A stretch of 64,000 bases of DNA from Halichondria panicea (taxonomy: Eukaryota > Porifera > Demospongiae > Suberitida > Halichondriidae): contig NC_087389.1 of NCBI RefSeq assembly GCF_963675165.1, forward strand, positions 592,001 through 656,000. Reading direction: 5' to 3'. The position numbers and the translations under genes are program-made. Below are positions 41,657 through 53,638 of this stretch, piece after piece (the stretch's first letter is position 1; every line of letters begins with the position of its first letter). The notes below the pieces were generated by a model. That model was not told where the DNA came from and ran no database searches. It saw only the letters and a program-made list of their open reading frames with translations.

Positions 41657-42076
41657 TGCTAAAAACAGTGTATTAATTGTGTATAATTATATAACGTATA
41701 CACTATAAGATTTTTACGATTTTGAATTCAAGTGATTTAATTTTCATGCCTTTTTGAGTTGTTGTTATACTAACTAGATCGAGGTAGAGTCTGTGTTTTT
41801 TGTGTGAATCATGATAATAATTATACATAGCTACATATGTAACTAATTATACTTTTATAATTTTGCTTTGATAACATTACCTAATCATTTCTTCTACACT
41901 GTATTGTGTCACTGTTATAATAATTATATACATGTTATTAAGAACTGCTGCAATGCAATAAATTTTCATTAGAATTATAAAAACCACACATTAATATAAA
42001 TAATACGCTGCATTTATCGGATCATAATACTGATTAAAAAGGCATAAAAATTCTAAAAAAAGAGTTTCCACAAATG
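41657..42076. other. Convergent 3' gap PKC / MTMR14
   Basis: AT-rich 420 bp between two convergent stop codons. An AATAAA (gcaataaattttc) near 41958 is a plausible poly(A) signal for the PKC transcript. No gene seen. Confidence 0.6.
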
Positions 42077-44651
42077 TCACACGGCAGCTGGGTTAGGGTT
42101 CAGTGATCCGGCGAGTCTTGAGAAGAACCCGGTGATACCAGCTAGGGTATTCCCTGCAGGAGGTGGGTCCGTGACCTCTGGTATAGCCGCTCTGTACACT
42201 CTAAAGAACAGCTGTCTGACCTCACTCAGCCTCTGGGCACGTAACAACCTGCAGCTGGCCCCGGACCTGCATGTGGGATAACCTCAGTCAATTCAGTACA
42301 AGTGAAAGCATATTAGGCAGGAGCTGTATAGACTCTTACTACAGCATTGGTTAATTAATAATAATACTACTGCCTTTATCACATGAACAATACTTGTAGG
42401 CATGGTGATGGGCACACGCACGTACGCAGGAGACAACTGTTTTACACATCATACGAAAGAGCAGGTCAGCTAGTGTAACAGTACAGTTACAACGTAACAC
42501 ATTAGAGAGAATTACATTAATTATGGGGATTGACATACCTTGAATTTGAAGACGTATGGCTTGAACTACACACACCAGCAGCCTCCCCCCTCACATGTCT
42601 TGCCCTACTACAAGAAACATATCACATGATCCCCGTTCCTCCCACATTAAGTCCCAGTTGCTCACCTGTTCTCTTCGGAGAGGGGGTGGGAGTTAGAGGA
42701 ACTGCTCGACAGCAATTCATCAGTGGACACACTGTCATCTGTAGTGGTAGTGAGTGAGAGTCAATATGCACATTATTGAGCACATGTGACGACAAAATAG
42801 GCTAACACATGATCATTCTCTAAACGTTCATACAAGCATAACCAAGAACTAAAATAATGTCCGTTAAAATGCTCTTAATCCCCTTCGTTTTGAATCGGCT
42901 CTGTAACTAGAGTTTTGATGGTCCAAATTCAACGATTTTATGATATTTTGAAACCTTAAAAGGAGCTTGAGCTTTTTCAGATGGCATGCTCAAATCTCAA
43001 ATTTGGAACGGGTCATAATTTCCCATTTTCAGAAAAAGACCGTGATTTTGTCAAAATCAGGCGCCCAAAATAGACTTTTGATTTTAACACATCATCTGAA
43101 AGGCCTCTCTCTAAACTTTCAGAAAATCATAAAATTAACGTTATTGGACCATCGGAACTAAAGTTATGGCCGTTCCTTCTGAGCATTGGCCCTCACCAAA
43201 AGCTAAAGGGCTGAGTAGGCGTTTCCCTGTTGTTGTGGTCTCTTCCTGACTGTTAGTGAGGGCAGTGGAACCATTCAGAGCTCTAGTGCTGTTGTGAGGT
43301 ATCTTAGAACTGTGGGGAGAGGGAGTAGTGCCCGAGATGCACACAGTACATAGATAAGGTAGCTTTGTAGCAACACTTGTGTACAAGCTGAGGCCTAAGG
43401 CTACAGGTACCTGTGGGTACAAGCTGAGGCCTAAGGCTATAGGCACCTGTGGGTACAAGCTGAGGCCTAAGGCTATAGGCACCTGTGGGTACAAGCTGAG
43501 GCCTAAGGCTATAGGCACCTGTGGGTACAAGCTGAGGCCTAAGGCTATAGGCACCTGTGGGTACAAGCTGAGGTCTAAGGCTATAGGTACCTGTGGGTAC
43601 AAGCTGAGGCCTAAGGCTATGAAGGAGACTAAGTGAGCTCATACACACCTTCTTGGTTTCCCATGAATTGAGAACTCCTCAGTGACTATGTACTTGAGGA
43701 AGTCAAAACAGAAGTACATCACCTGAGTGTGTTGTTGGGAGGGGGAAGTCAATCATGAATAAAAATGTGTCGTCAATAACTCACTTCTTCTCCCTTTTCA
43801 TGCCTCTCTTTCAATTGATGCCTGGACGAGAGAAGAGCAGTACTTAATGTTACTACTAAGATGACCATTACCACTTACCCGCACATGAGCCAATCATAGG
43901 CTAGCGTGAGGTAGAGCATCTCTGCCGCACACAGACTGTTGTGGATACAACCATCCTGCAAATAGAATCAACTCAATATTAGGACAAAAACGTACCCAAC
44001 TGTGTTCAAGCAATACTACTTACAATTTCTAATGGGCACTATTTTGTATATATACTAGAGCAATCTCATTGGAGACAAGTCATTGCTCTGCCTATCTGCC
44101 CTCCTCCTACAAACTTACCGCCCATAGTGATAATCTGAGCCATGAGACAAAGAGTGGAGTTCTATCCCAACCAGAGATACAGTGAACCAGCAGACCACCC
44201 TCACCTATAACCAAGGAAAACCAGTCAGTCATAAGATACACAATATACTGCCTTGGGCTTCACAAAATTAATGATAAACACATCCAAACAATGGTGTAGC
44301 TATATATACATCATTATTGTAGCACTATCAAAGAGCTACTACATACATCTTTTGGTTTCAAAATTAAGAGTAGCTATATCTCACATTCCAATAAGTGCTT
44401 CAACAACATCTTGAAATAGTTCTGTGTGATGAGCACCAAGTCCCAGCTCTGAGAATATCAATGGATGAACTCATACTAACAAGTCAATGGCCGCCGGGCT
44501 AGCTCACCTGATACGAGATACAAGGCTGAGGAATGGCCACTTTCATGATCTCCGGTACACAGAGCTCAGCATCAATATAGCTCTATATAGGGGACAGCTG
44601 TTCTCATGCACATTCATTGTTTAGTATTTAGTGTCCAGCCATGCAACTTGA

Positions 44652-44720
<69 letters not shown>

Positions 44721-46409
44721 CGTGTGTGTGTATAAGGCTGCACAAACCTGTTTCCAGTCAAATTGCAGAGAGACAGGATTGTATCCATTGTTTTTGTAGT
44801 CCTTAAAGAACTCACAGCCTATATTATAGAGTGACATCATGAGTCAATAAACTGACTTTGTATAAGTATAATAATTAGACAACACACATGACTGTAGCTA
44901 CCAGGGTAAGGCATGGAAGCTATCTCAAAGTCAGAGTATCTTGCCCACTTGTCCACTTTCTCAGAGGAAGACACACTGCAGCAGATAATGATATACACAC
45001 ATGATTATGTATGTACAGTGTGGGAGCACAACTAATGGCCGCCTTACTACATGCAGCAGTGAAAAACTACATGCAGGGTCATATGAAGAATGGCAACACA
45101 TAGGAGTATATAGATTGGAGTAAAATGGCAGTAGAATGTGCTCCCATGTGTGTGTGTGTGAGTAGAGGATTGTCTTCACTCACTAGACTCCAAACTTGAG
45201 TTTCTTTTTCTCCACCATGAGGTCACAGATGAGAGAGACATTGAGAGCCTTCATGAGTCGGACATCTTGACCTCTCACCTTGCTCAGTAATGCCCACTCA
45301 CTGCGACAAGCAAAGGGAAAACGTGGAGTTAGCAAACCACCATTGTTTTATCCTACAGTAAGCACACCTGCTTTTAATGCTAAAGATGATAATTTTACCA
45401 CAATGAAGATGCTTACTAGTGGTGAGTGGCTTGTAACTTACGTTTCACTGTTTTCAGGATCATTGAGAGTTGGGCCCCCCGGTGTTGTACTAGCGGACTT
45501 TTGCCTGTCCTCACCCCCCACAGTGTCCTCCTTACCCCCCGTGAAGATCCACTCCACACCTGATCTCCCATACAGCTCCACAGTTGTCGACAGAGTGGCA
45601 GAGCGACAGATATTCTGTAACACACACATATCGTACATGTGTGTAACTATAAGGGAAACTCCCAGAATTCTTGTTCACTGTACATGCAGTGAGACAGCAA
45701 GGTGGGGAAATTCCCCAGAACTACAAGAGCTTGTACAATACATGCTTTTTACATTGTGATTGACAGTACACATGCTTTGTGCCTACAAACAATTGTCTTA
45801 ACTGTGTCATACGTAGGTGCACTACCTTGTTCTCAAACAGGATAACAGGTAGTACAAATCTTGAGCGACATCGAGCAAGCTTTGCTGTGGTCATTAGCTC
45901 TTTGATCTCCTTCACTTCATTCACAGAGCTACTGCAATGCATGGTTGATGAATATTATAGTATGCTATACACACTTACGGGTCATCATTGTTGTTGTGCT
46001 CTGTGTTGAGGTGACCCACTGCGATAATGATCTCTGATGGGTAGTGTCCACAAAGCTGCCCTTGCTTGTTGTCGATTATCTGCAAAACAAAGAATATTAC
46101 TAACTTGGGGGTGTTCGTTTTAATTGATGGGAAGAAAGAACAATTCAAATAGTCTACCTCTAGCCTGTAGTCCCTGCCAAAGAAATGGAGACATCTCTTC
46201 TGTATGATCTCATACTGCATTACGATGGATAGGAAGGTGAAGTATTAAGGTACAGGTCACTGTATGTAGCATACCCGTCTATCTGTAGTCTTTGCCTTGT
46301 ACACAGTAGTGACAAACACATCCAAAAGCTCCTGTAGACACTCATTAGTTACTGTACTATCACCAGAGCTCTCAAAAGAGCTGGAAGACTCTACTGCTTC
46401 TTCAGCCAT
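42077..46409 (-). CDS. MTMR14: MTMR14 (JUMPY), phosphoinositide 3-phosphatase
   Basis: MTMR14 removes the 3-phosphate from PI(3)P and PI(3,5)P2 and limits autophagy. Seventeen exons on the - strand: 46409-46275, 46214-46158, 46079-45979, 45931-45826, 45614-45442, 45300-45184, 44975-44902, 44818-44748, 44582-44508, 44448-44385, 44204-44119, 43955-43879, 43821-43785, 43722-43649, 43309-43197, 42738-42666, 42266-42077; 540 residues. Family landmarks are KRCLHFFGRDY, GHYPSEIIIAVGHL, RCRSRFVLPVILFENK, ICRSATL...ELYGRSG, ICDLMVEKKKLKFG and YPGCEFFKDY. The catalytic loop is HCISGWDRT, with Cys at about residue 333 and Arg at about 339, intact, so an active phosphatase is expected. The C-terminal helix segment (LSEVRQLFFRVYRAA) also matches. 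It shares a 176 bp promoter gap with MED20. Confidence 0.95.
42895..43180. repeat. Inverted-repeat element related to that at 25975-26305
   Basis: Arms near 42938-42990 and 43090-43150 (aaaatcataaaatta inverse of ttttatgatattttg) face each other. It shares the arm sequence with the copy at 25975-26305. It lies in MTMR14 intron 15. Confidence 0.6.
43379..43622 (+). repeat. 36-bp minisatellite, about 6.8 copies
   Basis: The unit tacaagctgaggcctaaggc plus 16 bp (ctataggcacctgtgg type) is repeated in MTMR14 intron 14. The unit is a multiple of three and open on both strands, but flanking exon borders and phases exclude it from the coding sequence. Confidence 0.92.
44655..44730 (+). repeat. (TG)n microsatellite
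   Basis: About 70 bp of pure TG, then CG/TG, in MTMR14 intron 8. Confidence 0.9.
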
Positions 46410-46585
46410 CACTTTAATTAGACACTGTGTTACAATCCGCGGTCTGACCCCGAGGCCTATCTTAATTTACCTATGAATCTCATTACTTTGTATCAGCACA
46501 TCAGCCCCACCCACCTCATCTATATGGGGAAAACCCTGCTCCTCTCCAGGATCCGTACCGTTCTTTCATCTCCTTACTGCACTGT
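46410..46585. promoter_or_regulatory. Bidirectional promoter MTMR14 / MED20
   Basis: The start codons diverge across 176 bp. On the - strand the centre reads GGTGGGTGGGGCTG (46503-46516), the same CACCC-type box as in the REDIC1/WASHC4 and TMEM243/SUCLG2 gaps. No TATA box was identified. Confidence 0.7.
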
Positions 46586-47626
46586 ATGGGAGTTAGCTGG
46601 TGAGTGCATTTACTCTGTCTGACTGTATCTAATACCTAATTCTGAACAGCGTTGTTCACTGGAAGCCCTCTGAAGGGAGGAATCCCACTCAGCGGTTAGA
46701 GCTTCTCCAGTCCAGGATCGAGACCCTAGGTGGCAAGTCTCTGGGTACGTGGATTGTCGATTGTGAGACACTGCAATCTTCCCCTGCTCTAGGTGAGTGA
46801 CTACCCTCGTTCCAATTATGGGTATCAACAGAGAAGGTACATTTATTACCCCCACACACACGCACACGCGCGCACACACTCGTACCCCCACCCACACACA
46901 CACATACCCCCGCCCACTACACAGGTGGAGGAGGTCCACAGAAACTAGTCCACATGCTTCACAGCTCCGAGTATCCATTGACAACATTTGCAGTGCTCGA
47001 CTCTAACAAGTGTCTAGTGGCCGAGAACACTTTAGACACCATCTTCCTCCATCTGAGGCAGTTCTATGCACAGCGTAAGGGGCACAAGGTCGACGTGAAG
47101 GGAGTCCATTATGACCTCAATGATAAGTACATTGTCAAGGTCGGCTCTGTTGTCATCGGCTCCTCCAATAAGGGAATAATTGTAGAGGTACGTATACAGC
47201 CATCGTGTACACTGTTATTGTAATACCTGGATATTTACAAGTGGCCCAGTAAATTGATATTTGTTGTAGAACATAATATATATATAAATGGATCACTATA
47301 ATTATTATAGTGATCCATATTTTATATTACGTTGCCCCCTTTAGCTTGTCGAATAAGTTAGTGAAGTATATCTATAGCTCTATATCACTGTTATCTGGTC
47401 TGCTCAGTGTGACCTCTATTGTCGTACTCTACAGACTGAGGACAAGCACAGTAGTGAGTCATCGTGTTGGGAGCCACTCTCTGACTTTGTGAGGGGGTTG
47501 TTACAGAATTCTGCTCCCATAACCTCCCCTTCATTTCCCCCCCGACCCTACGCCACAGCAGACACCATGATCTACTATGCCAATGTGTTCACTGAACTCA
47601 GGAAAGTTGGACCTATAATCAAATGA
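46586..47626 (+). CDS. MED20: Mediator subunit 20
   Basis: MED20 forms the movable head jaw of Mediator with MED18 and contacts RNA polymerase II. Four exons: 46586-46599, 46650-46792, 46925-47187 and 47408-47626. The product is 212 residues, the same length as human MED20. The MGVSC start, HMLHSSEYPL, VKVGSVVIGSSNKGIIVE, SCWEPLSDFVRGLL and TADTMIYYANVF segments line up with the human protein. Exon 4 could also begin at 47435 (acag|actgag, same phase), which would remove nine residues. The upstream acceptor at 47408 is preferred because it restores the family length. Confidence 0.93.
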
Positions 47627-47851
47627 CATCATAGCTAGCTAAAAGTATTAATTGTTTGTGCTGTTACAGTATAGATCTATAATTATACATGCTACATAAC
47701 AATCTCTTGACTCTTCTGTCCATTCAAAATTGAGCAGTATAATAATATTTTTTAAACAGCGGCATAGAAAATAATACGTGATTAATAATTACAATGATAT
47801 AATTATATATGCAATCAAGCATGAGTCTGTTGTTCATATTATTTAGTCTAG

Positions 47852-50800
47852 CTATATATGCTCTGAGAGCTCGGCCTGGTACTTTTCAATGTAGACCCTT
47901 GTAACATCCCATACCTGTATATAATATAGAATAGAGGAGTCAGCCATTATGATAACAGACTGCATGGTGGTACTGACCTTTCCTTCCTTGAGTAGCTGTG
48001 TCACAGCATTAATGTCAGGGGCAAAGAACCGATCCTTGTCCCAAGGCCTATACATAGGAGATAGGAAATACAAAATAGCTTCAATAATACATTAATGTAT
48101 CAAGTTTTTATAGCCACTACACTCAATCAGAAAATGCCTCTCAATAAATCACTAGCTACTGGGTTGATTTCCTTACCTTACCACAGACCTCACAAGCTTG
48201 TGCACCTCCTCCAGAGGTTTGGTGGTCTTTTTAGGTCTATGGAATTCCAGTCCCTGGCAGGCAGCCAGCAACTCAATGGCCATTACTTGCTCCACATGCT
48301 CTACCACTGTGAGAGCCTTCCGTGCTGCAAACCCTCCCATGGAGACATGGTCCTCTGTCCCGGCTGAGGTGGAGATGGAGTCCACAGATGAGGGATGAGT
48401 GAGGACCTTGTTCTCTGAGACTGTATATATAGGAAAGGAGAGAGGGGGTGGGATATTAATGATTCACAGAGCCTAAGCATAAACACACGATCAGTAATGT
48501 TGTCAATGTTCTCATTATAGCTGCATGGCTTACCAAGAGCAGCAGAGGTGCAGTGAGCAATCATAAACCCAGAGTTGAGGCCACCCTCATTCACCAGGAA
48601 GGCAGGCATCTCGCTGTACGCTAAAAAAGAAGTACATTTATCATGTCGTATTCCCAATAGGACACACAATTAAAACTTATACTGTTTATGGCTATTAGTC
48701 TGTAGAGAGGTTATACACACCTGGGTTGAGGAGTCTCTCCTGTCTCCTCTCACTCATGCTAGCCAGCTCATGGACACCAATCGCAAGGTAGTCCATTGCC
48801 TGCATGACGAAATATTATTTGTAATAGCATCATTGTCACATTTTAGTTATATAATACCTTGGCAGGGTACTCTCCATGGAAGTTTCCTCCAGAAATGGTT
48901 TCTTCTCTGTCTGCCAGCACCATCTGGAGAATAATTATCCACAAATTAATTAATATACCACAAAGGAATTTTAATGTGTCCTTTGCCCTCAAAGAGGCTT
49001 CCTAACAAATTTAACAATGTAAACAAAAACGACATAGGAAAGGCCATACTGTACAGGCTATGGTACAAAAGAGTATAGTGATCAAATCATAACAGCAGTA
49101 TACTCACGGGGTTATCCAGTGCACTGTTCATCTCTGTGGTGAGAATGCCCTTGACAAACTGAATGGTGTCGTTGACCACCCCGTGGACTTGAGGGATGCA
49201 ACGCATCGTGTAGGGGTCTTGAACACGAGCGCAGTTCTTGTGGCTCACTGCATAGAGATAAAGATATATAGAGTCATCATGCAGTTACCATTAATTTTGA
49301 CAGTGATGAATTTACACAAGAACATCATTTTCAAATTCCTGGCTGTATTGTAGTTTATACAGGTGATACTGAAAAATGAAAATTAGTAGCCATACACACT
49401 CACGTCTGATCTCTGAAGGATGTATATTGGAGTCCAGTAGAGCCCTGAGTCTTGAGGCCACCTTCTGTTGTCCTGGGTGGGGCCGACTGGCATGGATGGC
49501 TGCATCAAAGGCTCGTGGTGTGCCTTGAAGCACTTCCAGTGAGAGGGCAGCTATGATGTCAGCTTGCCGCGTGATCTGTTCAGCTCTGAAGATGGCCTCC
49601 GCTCCAATTGCTGTGATGAACTGGGTCCCATTGATGAGGGAGAGACCCTGAATGCATACATCGGAGGTTCAGGGTTACTTAGTACAATAAAAAACGTATA
49701 CATGTATATAATGGCCGAAAATGGCCTAAACTTGTACAAGTTAAAAAGTTACGATCGAGGTTGTTAAGGACACTACTTCATCAAGTCGATAATTCTACAG
49801 TATGTAAACAAAGCATATTAAATCTCACTTCTTTTGGAGCTAGTGTAAAAGGTTGTAGATTGTGTGCGTGTAGTACATCTTTGGCGAGTCCCCAGCCAGT
49901 GGTTGGGCTCCACATGTAGCCCTCCCCCATCATGCCCAGGGCCAGGTGTGAGAGTGGGGCAAGGTCACCGCTAGCACCCACCGTGCCTTTCTCAGGGATG
50001 TACGAGAGACAAGAGGCTGTGGGGAGAGAGAGGGGTTGTGATATATAGCTACATGTACATTGTATGCTGATTATAGAAAACATAATTATGGACTGTGTGT
50101 GGTCACAGCATAAATACCTTGGTAGCTATTATCTGAATGTCAGGAATGCTAAGAAGACTGAGGTGTATTCTATAGCCTGCTTGTACATGAATGGTTGCCT
50201 AATTTCTCAAAAGAAGCTTTTCTATAGTCTCTACAGAAATGATCAACCTGTTTGTCCTGGCTGGCTTCAGAGTGTTGATTCAACCAGACCATCTGCACCC
50301 ATACTGCAGTCGCACATATCACATTGCATGCACCATACATACATACATCAAAGTGTGCATCAGCATGCCAAGGCCATAGAGTAGGGTCGTGAGTAGTATT
50401 ACCATTGAGAGCATTGATGAGATGTTCAACTGTCTCTAGTCTGATCCCACTGCAATGGTGCAATTGACACCTCAATACAAGACTATACAAGCCACCAATT
50501 AACACACTGATTAACCTTATCGTGACATGGTATGACATCATGTTAGAGGATATACACAGTACACATGAGGGGTCAGGGAATGTACAGGACAACTTGCTCA
50601 CCTGAACCCCTTGGCCAGCACATTGATTCTGAGGGTGAGCAGTCTCCTAGTCTGCTCTGGGCGTAGGGGAGGACCAACACCAGCTGCATGAGATCTGATC
50701 AAACTCTCTTGTAACTCTCTGTGCAGAGGGCGATATCATCATGATAAGAAGTAGACCAAACAACAATTGCTAAACTCATAGAATTACGTTAATTTTGAAC

Positions 50801-51740
50801 TCAATCCACATATCCACTCACACTAGTTTGTCTCCCTCCACTACCACTCGAGCAAACTTCCCGAACCCAGTTGTCACGCCATACACAACTGTAGTGCAAA
50901 GCAATCAGTATCTGACCTAGCTAATAGCAGACGTTACCTTTGTGCTCCTTAACAATATGGTCTACGTGTTGTCTTGCTTTGTTGACAGCATCAATGGCTT
51001 CCTTGGAAAGCTGCATCATAGTAAAAGAAACTTCCACTACCATACAACATCATTCCTTTCTGGTTAAAAGCCATACCTTAACACGAAGTTCACCCTTCCC
51101 AATTTTGATAAGGCTTTCAATGGACAGACTGTTCCCATCCAGTTCTATCCACTGTATGTGTGCATGCATAGTGTATAAAATAATTTAGGATCCTTATAAC
51201 TTCACTGAAGTAGTTCAGCTATTTAATGTCAGTCTATCATAACATAAGGAGATCATACCTCAGCTTTGTTGACATTGGATAGAGCTTGGCATAGCGACCT
51301 TATGAAGCAAGTTAAGGGATAAATGCATGCGATATTGAATGGAAATGTAATAAAAAGAGACAGATAGGATACAGTCCATACGATGGTAAAACAGTAGAGT
51401 CCATTACGTGCACACAACCACCACAGCCAGCTCCTACACAAGAGGATTAGAGAATGTTTACTGAAGCTCATTGTAGTCATGACAACTTACTGAGTTGCAC
51501 AACATCTCCATCTTGAAGGACATCTTGAACCAGGTCTTGGTCTGATAGAACAGCCTCACTTCCAGCAAGAGTTAGTTTAAGCTCTGATGAATCATGCCTT
51601 TTCTCTGACTGGCTTTTCTCTGACTGTCTATCAAGAATGCTCTGCTTGAGGTCGGCTACGGTTGAGCTGAGTAGCTTGCACGGTATTACATAACTTGGAG
51701 TCTCTTTGCCATCAATCAACAATTTGGCAAAGATACGCAT
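47852..51740 (-). CDS. HAL: Histidine ammonia-lyase
   Basis: HAL removes ammonia from L-histidine to give trans-urocanate, the first step of histidine breakdown. Exons on the - strand: 51740-51491, exon 2 near 51298/51284-51259, 51151-51077, 51010-50938, 50888-50822, 50718-50602, 50449-50403, 50016-49829, 49647-49404, 49247-49108, 48923-48858, 48799-48721, 48620-48534, 48420-48177, 48047-47978, 47914-47852; about 611-620 residues. The Ala-Ser-Gly triad that cyclises into the MIO electrophile is in [60 protein letters not shown] and [16 protein letters not shown] are also family hallmarks. Exon 1 codes a beta-grasp-like N-terminal region, as in animal HAL. Exon 2 borders are uncertain: two donor/acceptor pairs keep the frame (51491 to 51284, or 51487 to 51298). 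It is head to head with UROC1. Confidence 0.96.
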
Positions 51741-52032
51741 CTTTCAGAGACTGCTTTCTTTGTATAATTGTAAGGACTCCAGCAACTGGGAAAAACAGAA
51801 ACAGAAAGGCTTGACGGTTTTTAATTAAGAGAAGGCTAACAATTAACTGAGAAGGAATGCTATCTGACTGGTTGTGCAGCATGTTTGCTACCCTGGGGGC
51901 ATACCGGGGGTGTGTCAGACTGCGCATGTTTACACGCACACTTCTGCGCATCTAGTCTCGCAAGCCACACGAAGAGGTGTGGTTTTTGAGTAAACACAGG
52001 AGCTAGCTAGTGCCAGTGCAGGATCTAAAGTA
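51741..52032. promoter_or_regulatory. Bidirectional promoter HAL / UROC1
   Basis: These 292 bp separate the divergent start codons of two consecutive enzymes of one pathway. The middle has CpG-containing sequence (tgcgcatgtttacacgcaca, cttctgcgcat, a partial internal repeat of tgcgcat) and an AGGTGTGGTTT stretch near the UROC1 side. No TATA box seen. Shared control is inferred from the layout. Confidence 0.65.
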
Positions 52033-53574
52033 ATGGCTACCCTTACAGAGCTGTGTGGTGGACTGCCATTGGATCCACTCCCTCCCCTCAGACCCAGAGA
52101 TCCCAGTATTCCTCATGCTCCCACTAGAACACCAAATCTATCAACTGATGAAAAAAAAGTCAGCATCAACTCTGATTTTACCATAAATAACTTTGATTGT
52201 ATATTCTACTCCCTCCAGCTTGCCCTGACTAATGCCCTCCGCTACTTCCCTCCCCACCTCCATGAGGTGTTGGCGCTCGAGTTTGCACGAGAGTTGAAGG
52301 AGTATGGTCATATCTATATGTATCGTCTCCGACCCGTGCTGGAGATGAAGGCGTATCCAATCCACGAGTACCCGGCAAAGTGCCGCCAAGCAGCTGGGAT
52401 GATGCACATGATCATGAATAACCTGGATCCTCGTGTGGCTCAGGTTTTGATGAAATATGATTACTCAGGCCAACATATTCAGTAGTACAATACTGAATAA
52501 AACATAACATTTTTCCAATACATTTGTTACCGTATTTACAAAATTACTCTTTTCCAGTTTCCAGAAGAGTTGGTGACGTATGGAGGTAATGGTCAGGTGT
52601 TCTCCAACTGGGCCCAGTTCTGGCTGATGATGTACTACTTGTCTGTGATGGAGGAGGACCAGACCTGTGTGCTCTACTCTGGCCATCCTATGGGACTCTT
52701 CCCCTCACACTCTCTAGCCCCTCGCTGTGTCATCTCTAATGGAATGGTGAGCATCAAAGGCAGCTATGTGTGTGTGTGGGTGGGTGGGTGGACGGATGTG
52801 TGTGAGGGGTACCCTCTTGCCCCTCGCTGTGTAATCTCTAACAGCATGGTAAGCTGAGTACCTGTGTCTAATAGTAGCTAATGGAGAATATTTCATTTAT
52901 GTACAGTAGTGGCTAAATTACTATTCTCATTTGTAATTTCCAAGTCCTAGTCTCTGTATATATTCCATTGTCAGCCTCTTGGTAGTGAAGCCTCAGCCAA
53001 TGGTGTGTTATTACCACCTGTAGGTCATTCCAAACTACTCGTCCAGAGAAGAATATGAGAAAGGTTTTGCACTGGGAGTGACAATGTGAGTGGGTGTCCT
53101 ACAGTGCCCTATATACAATACACCACCCCCCACCACATAGGTATGGTCAGATGACAGCTGGGAGCTACTGTTACATAGGCCCTCAGGGGATCGTCCATGG
53201 AACTACAGTACGTCATTGCATGTTAGAACGGAATAATTGCACTGCATTTATTGCCGTGTGTGTACTGTGTATAAGATAGGACAGACATGCAATCAATTTG
53301 CTATGGTACATTCTTTGAACATTTTCAATACTAGTTTTCCTGTACTGTTTTTAGACTGATTATTTATCCCTATTTTGTAAGTATTCAGCAGTTGTCCTCC
53401 CTCCCAGCTGACCGTACTGAATGCTTGTCGCAAGTACCTGAGCAGCAATGACCTGACAGGGAAGGTGTTCCTCACTTCAGGACTGGGGGGAATGAGTGGG
53501 GCCCAAGCCAAGGCCTCGGTCATTGCAGGCTGCATTGGAGTCATTGCTGAGGTTAGCCTATCGCATGTGTGTGT

Positions 53575-53638
<64 letters not shown>

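Noticed and set aside
43141-43602. Repeat-containing frame on the - strand, candidate extra MTMR14 exon
   Set aside because: MTMR14 exons 43722-43649 and 43309-43197 join in phase without it, and the acceptor at 43310 lies after the repeat. Only the non-repeat end is coding.
47435-47626. Shorter MED20 exon 4 from acceptor at 47435
   Set aside because: It is in phase but gives nine residues fewer than the family length; kept only as a possible alternative site.
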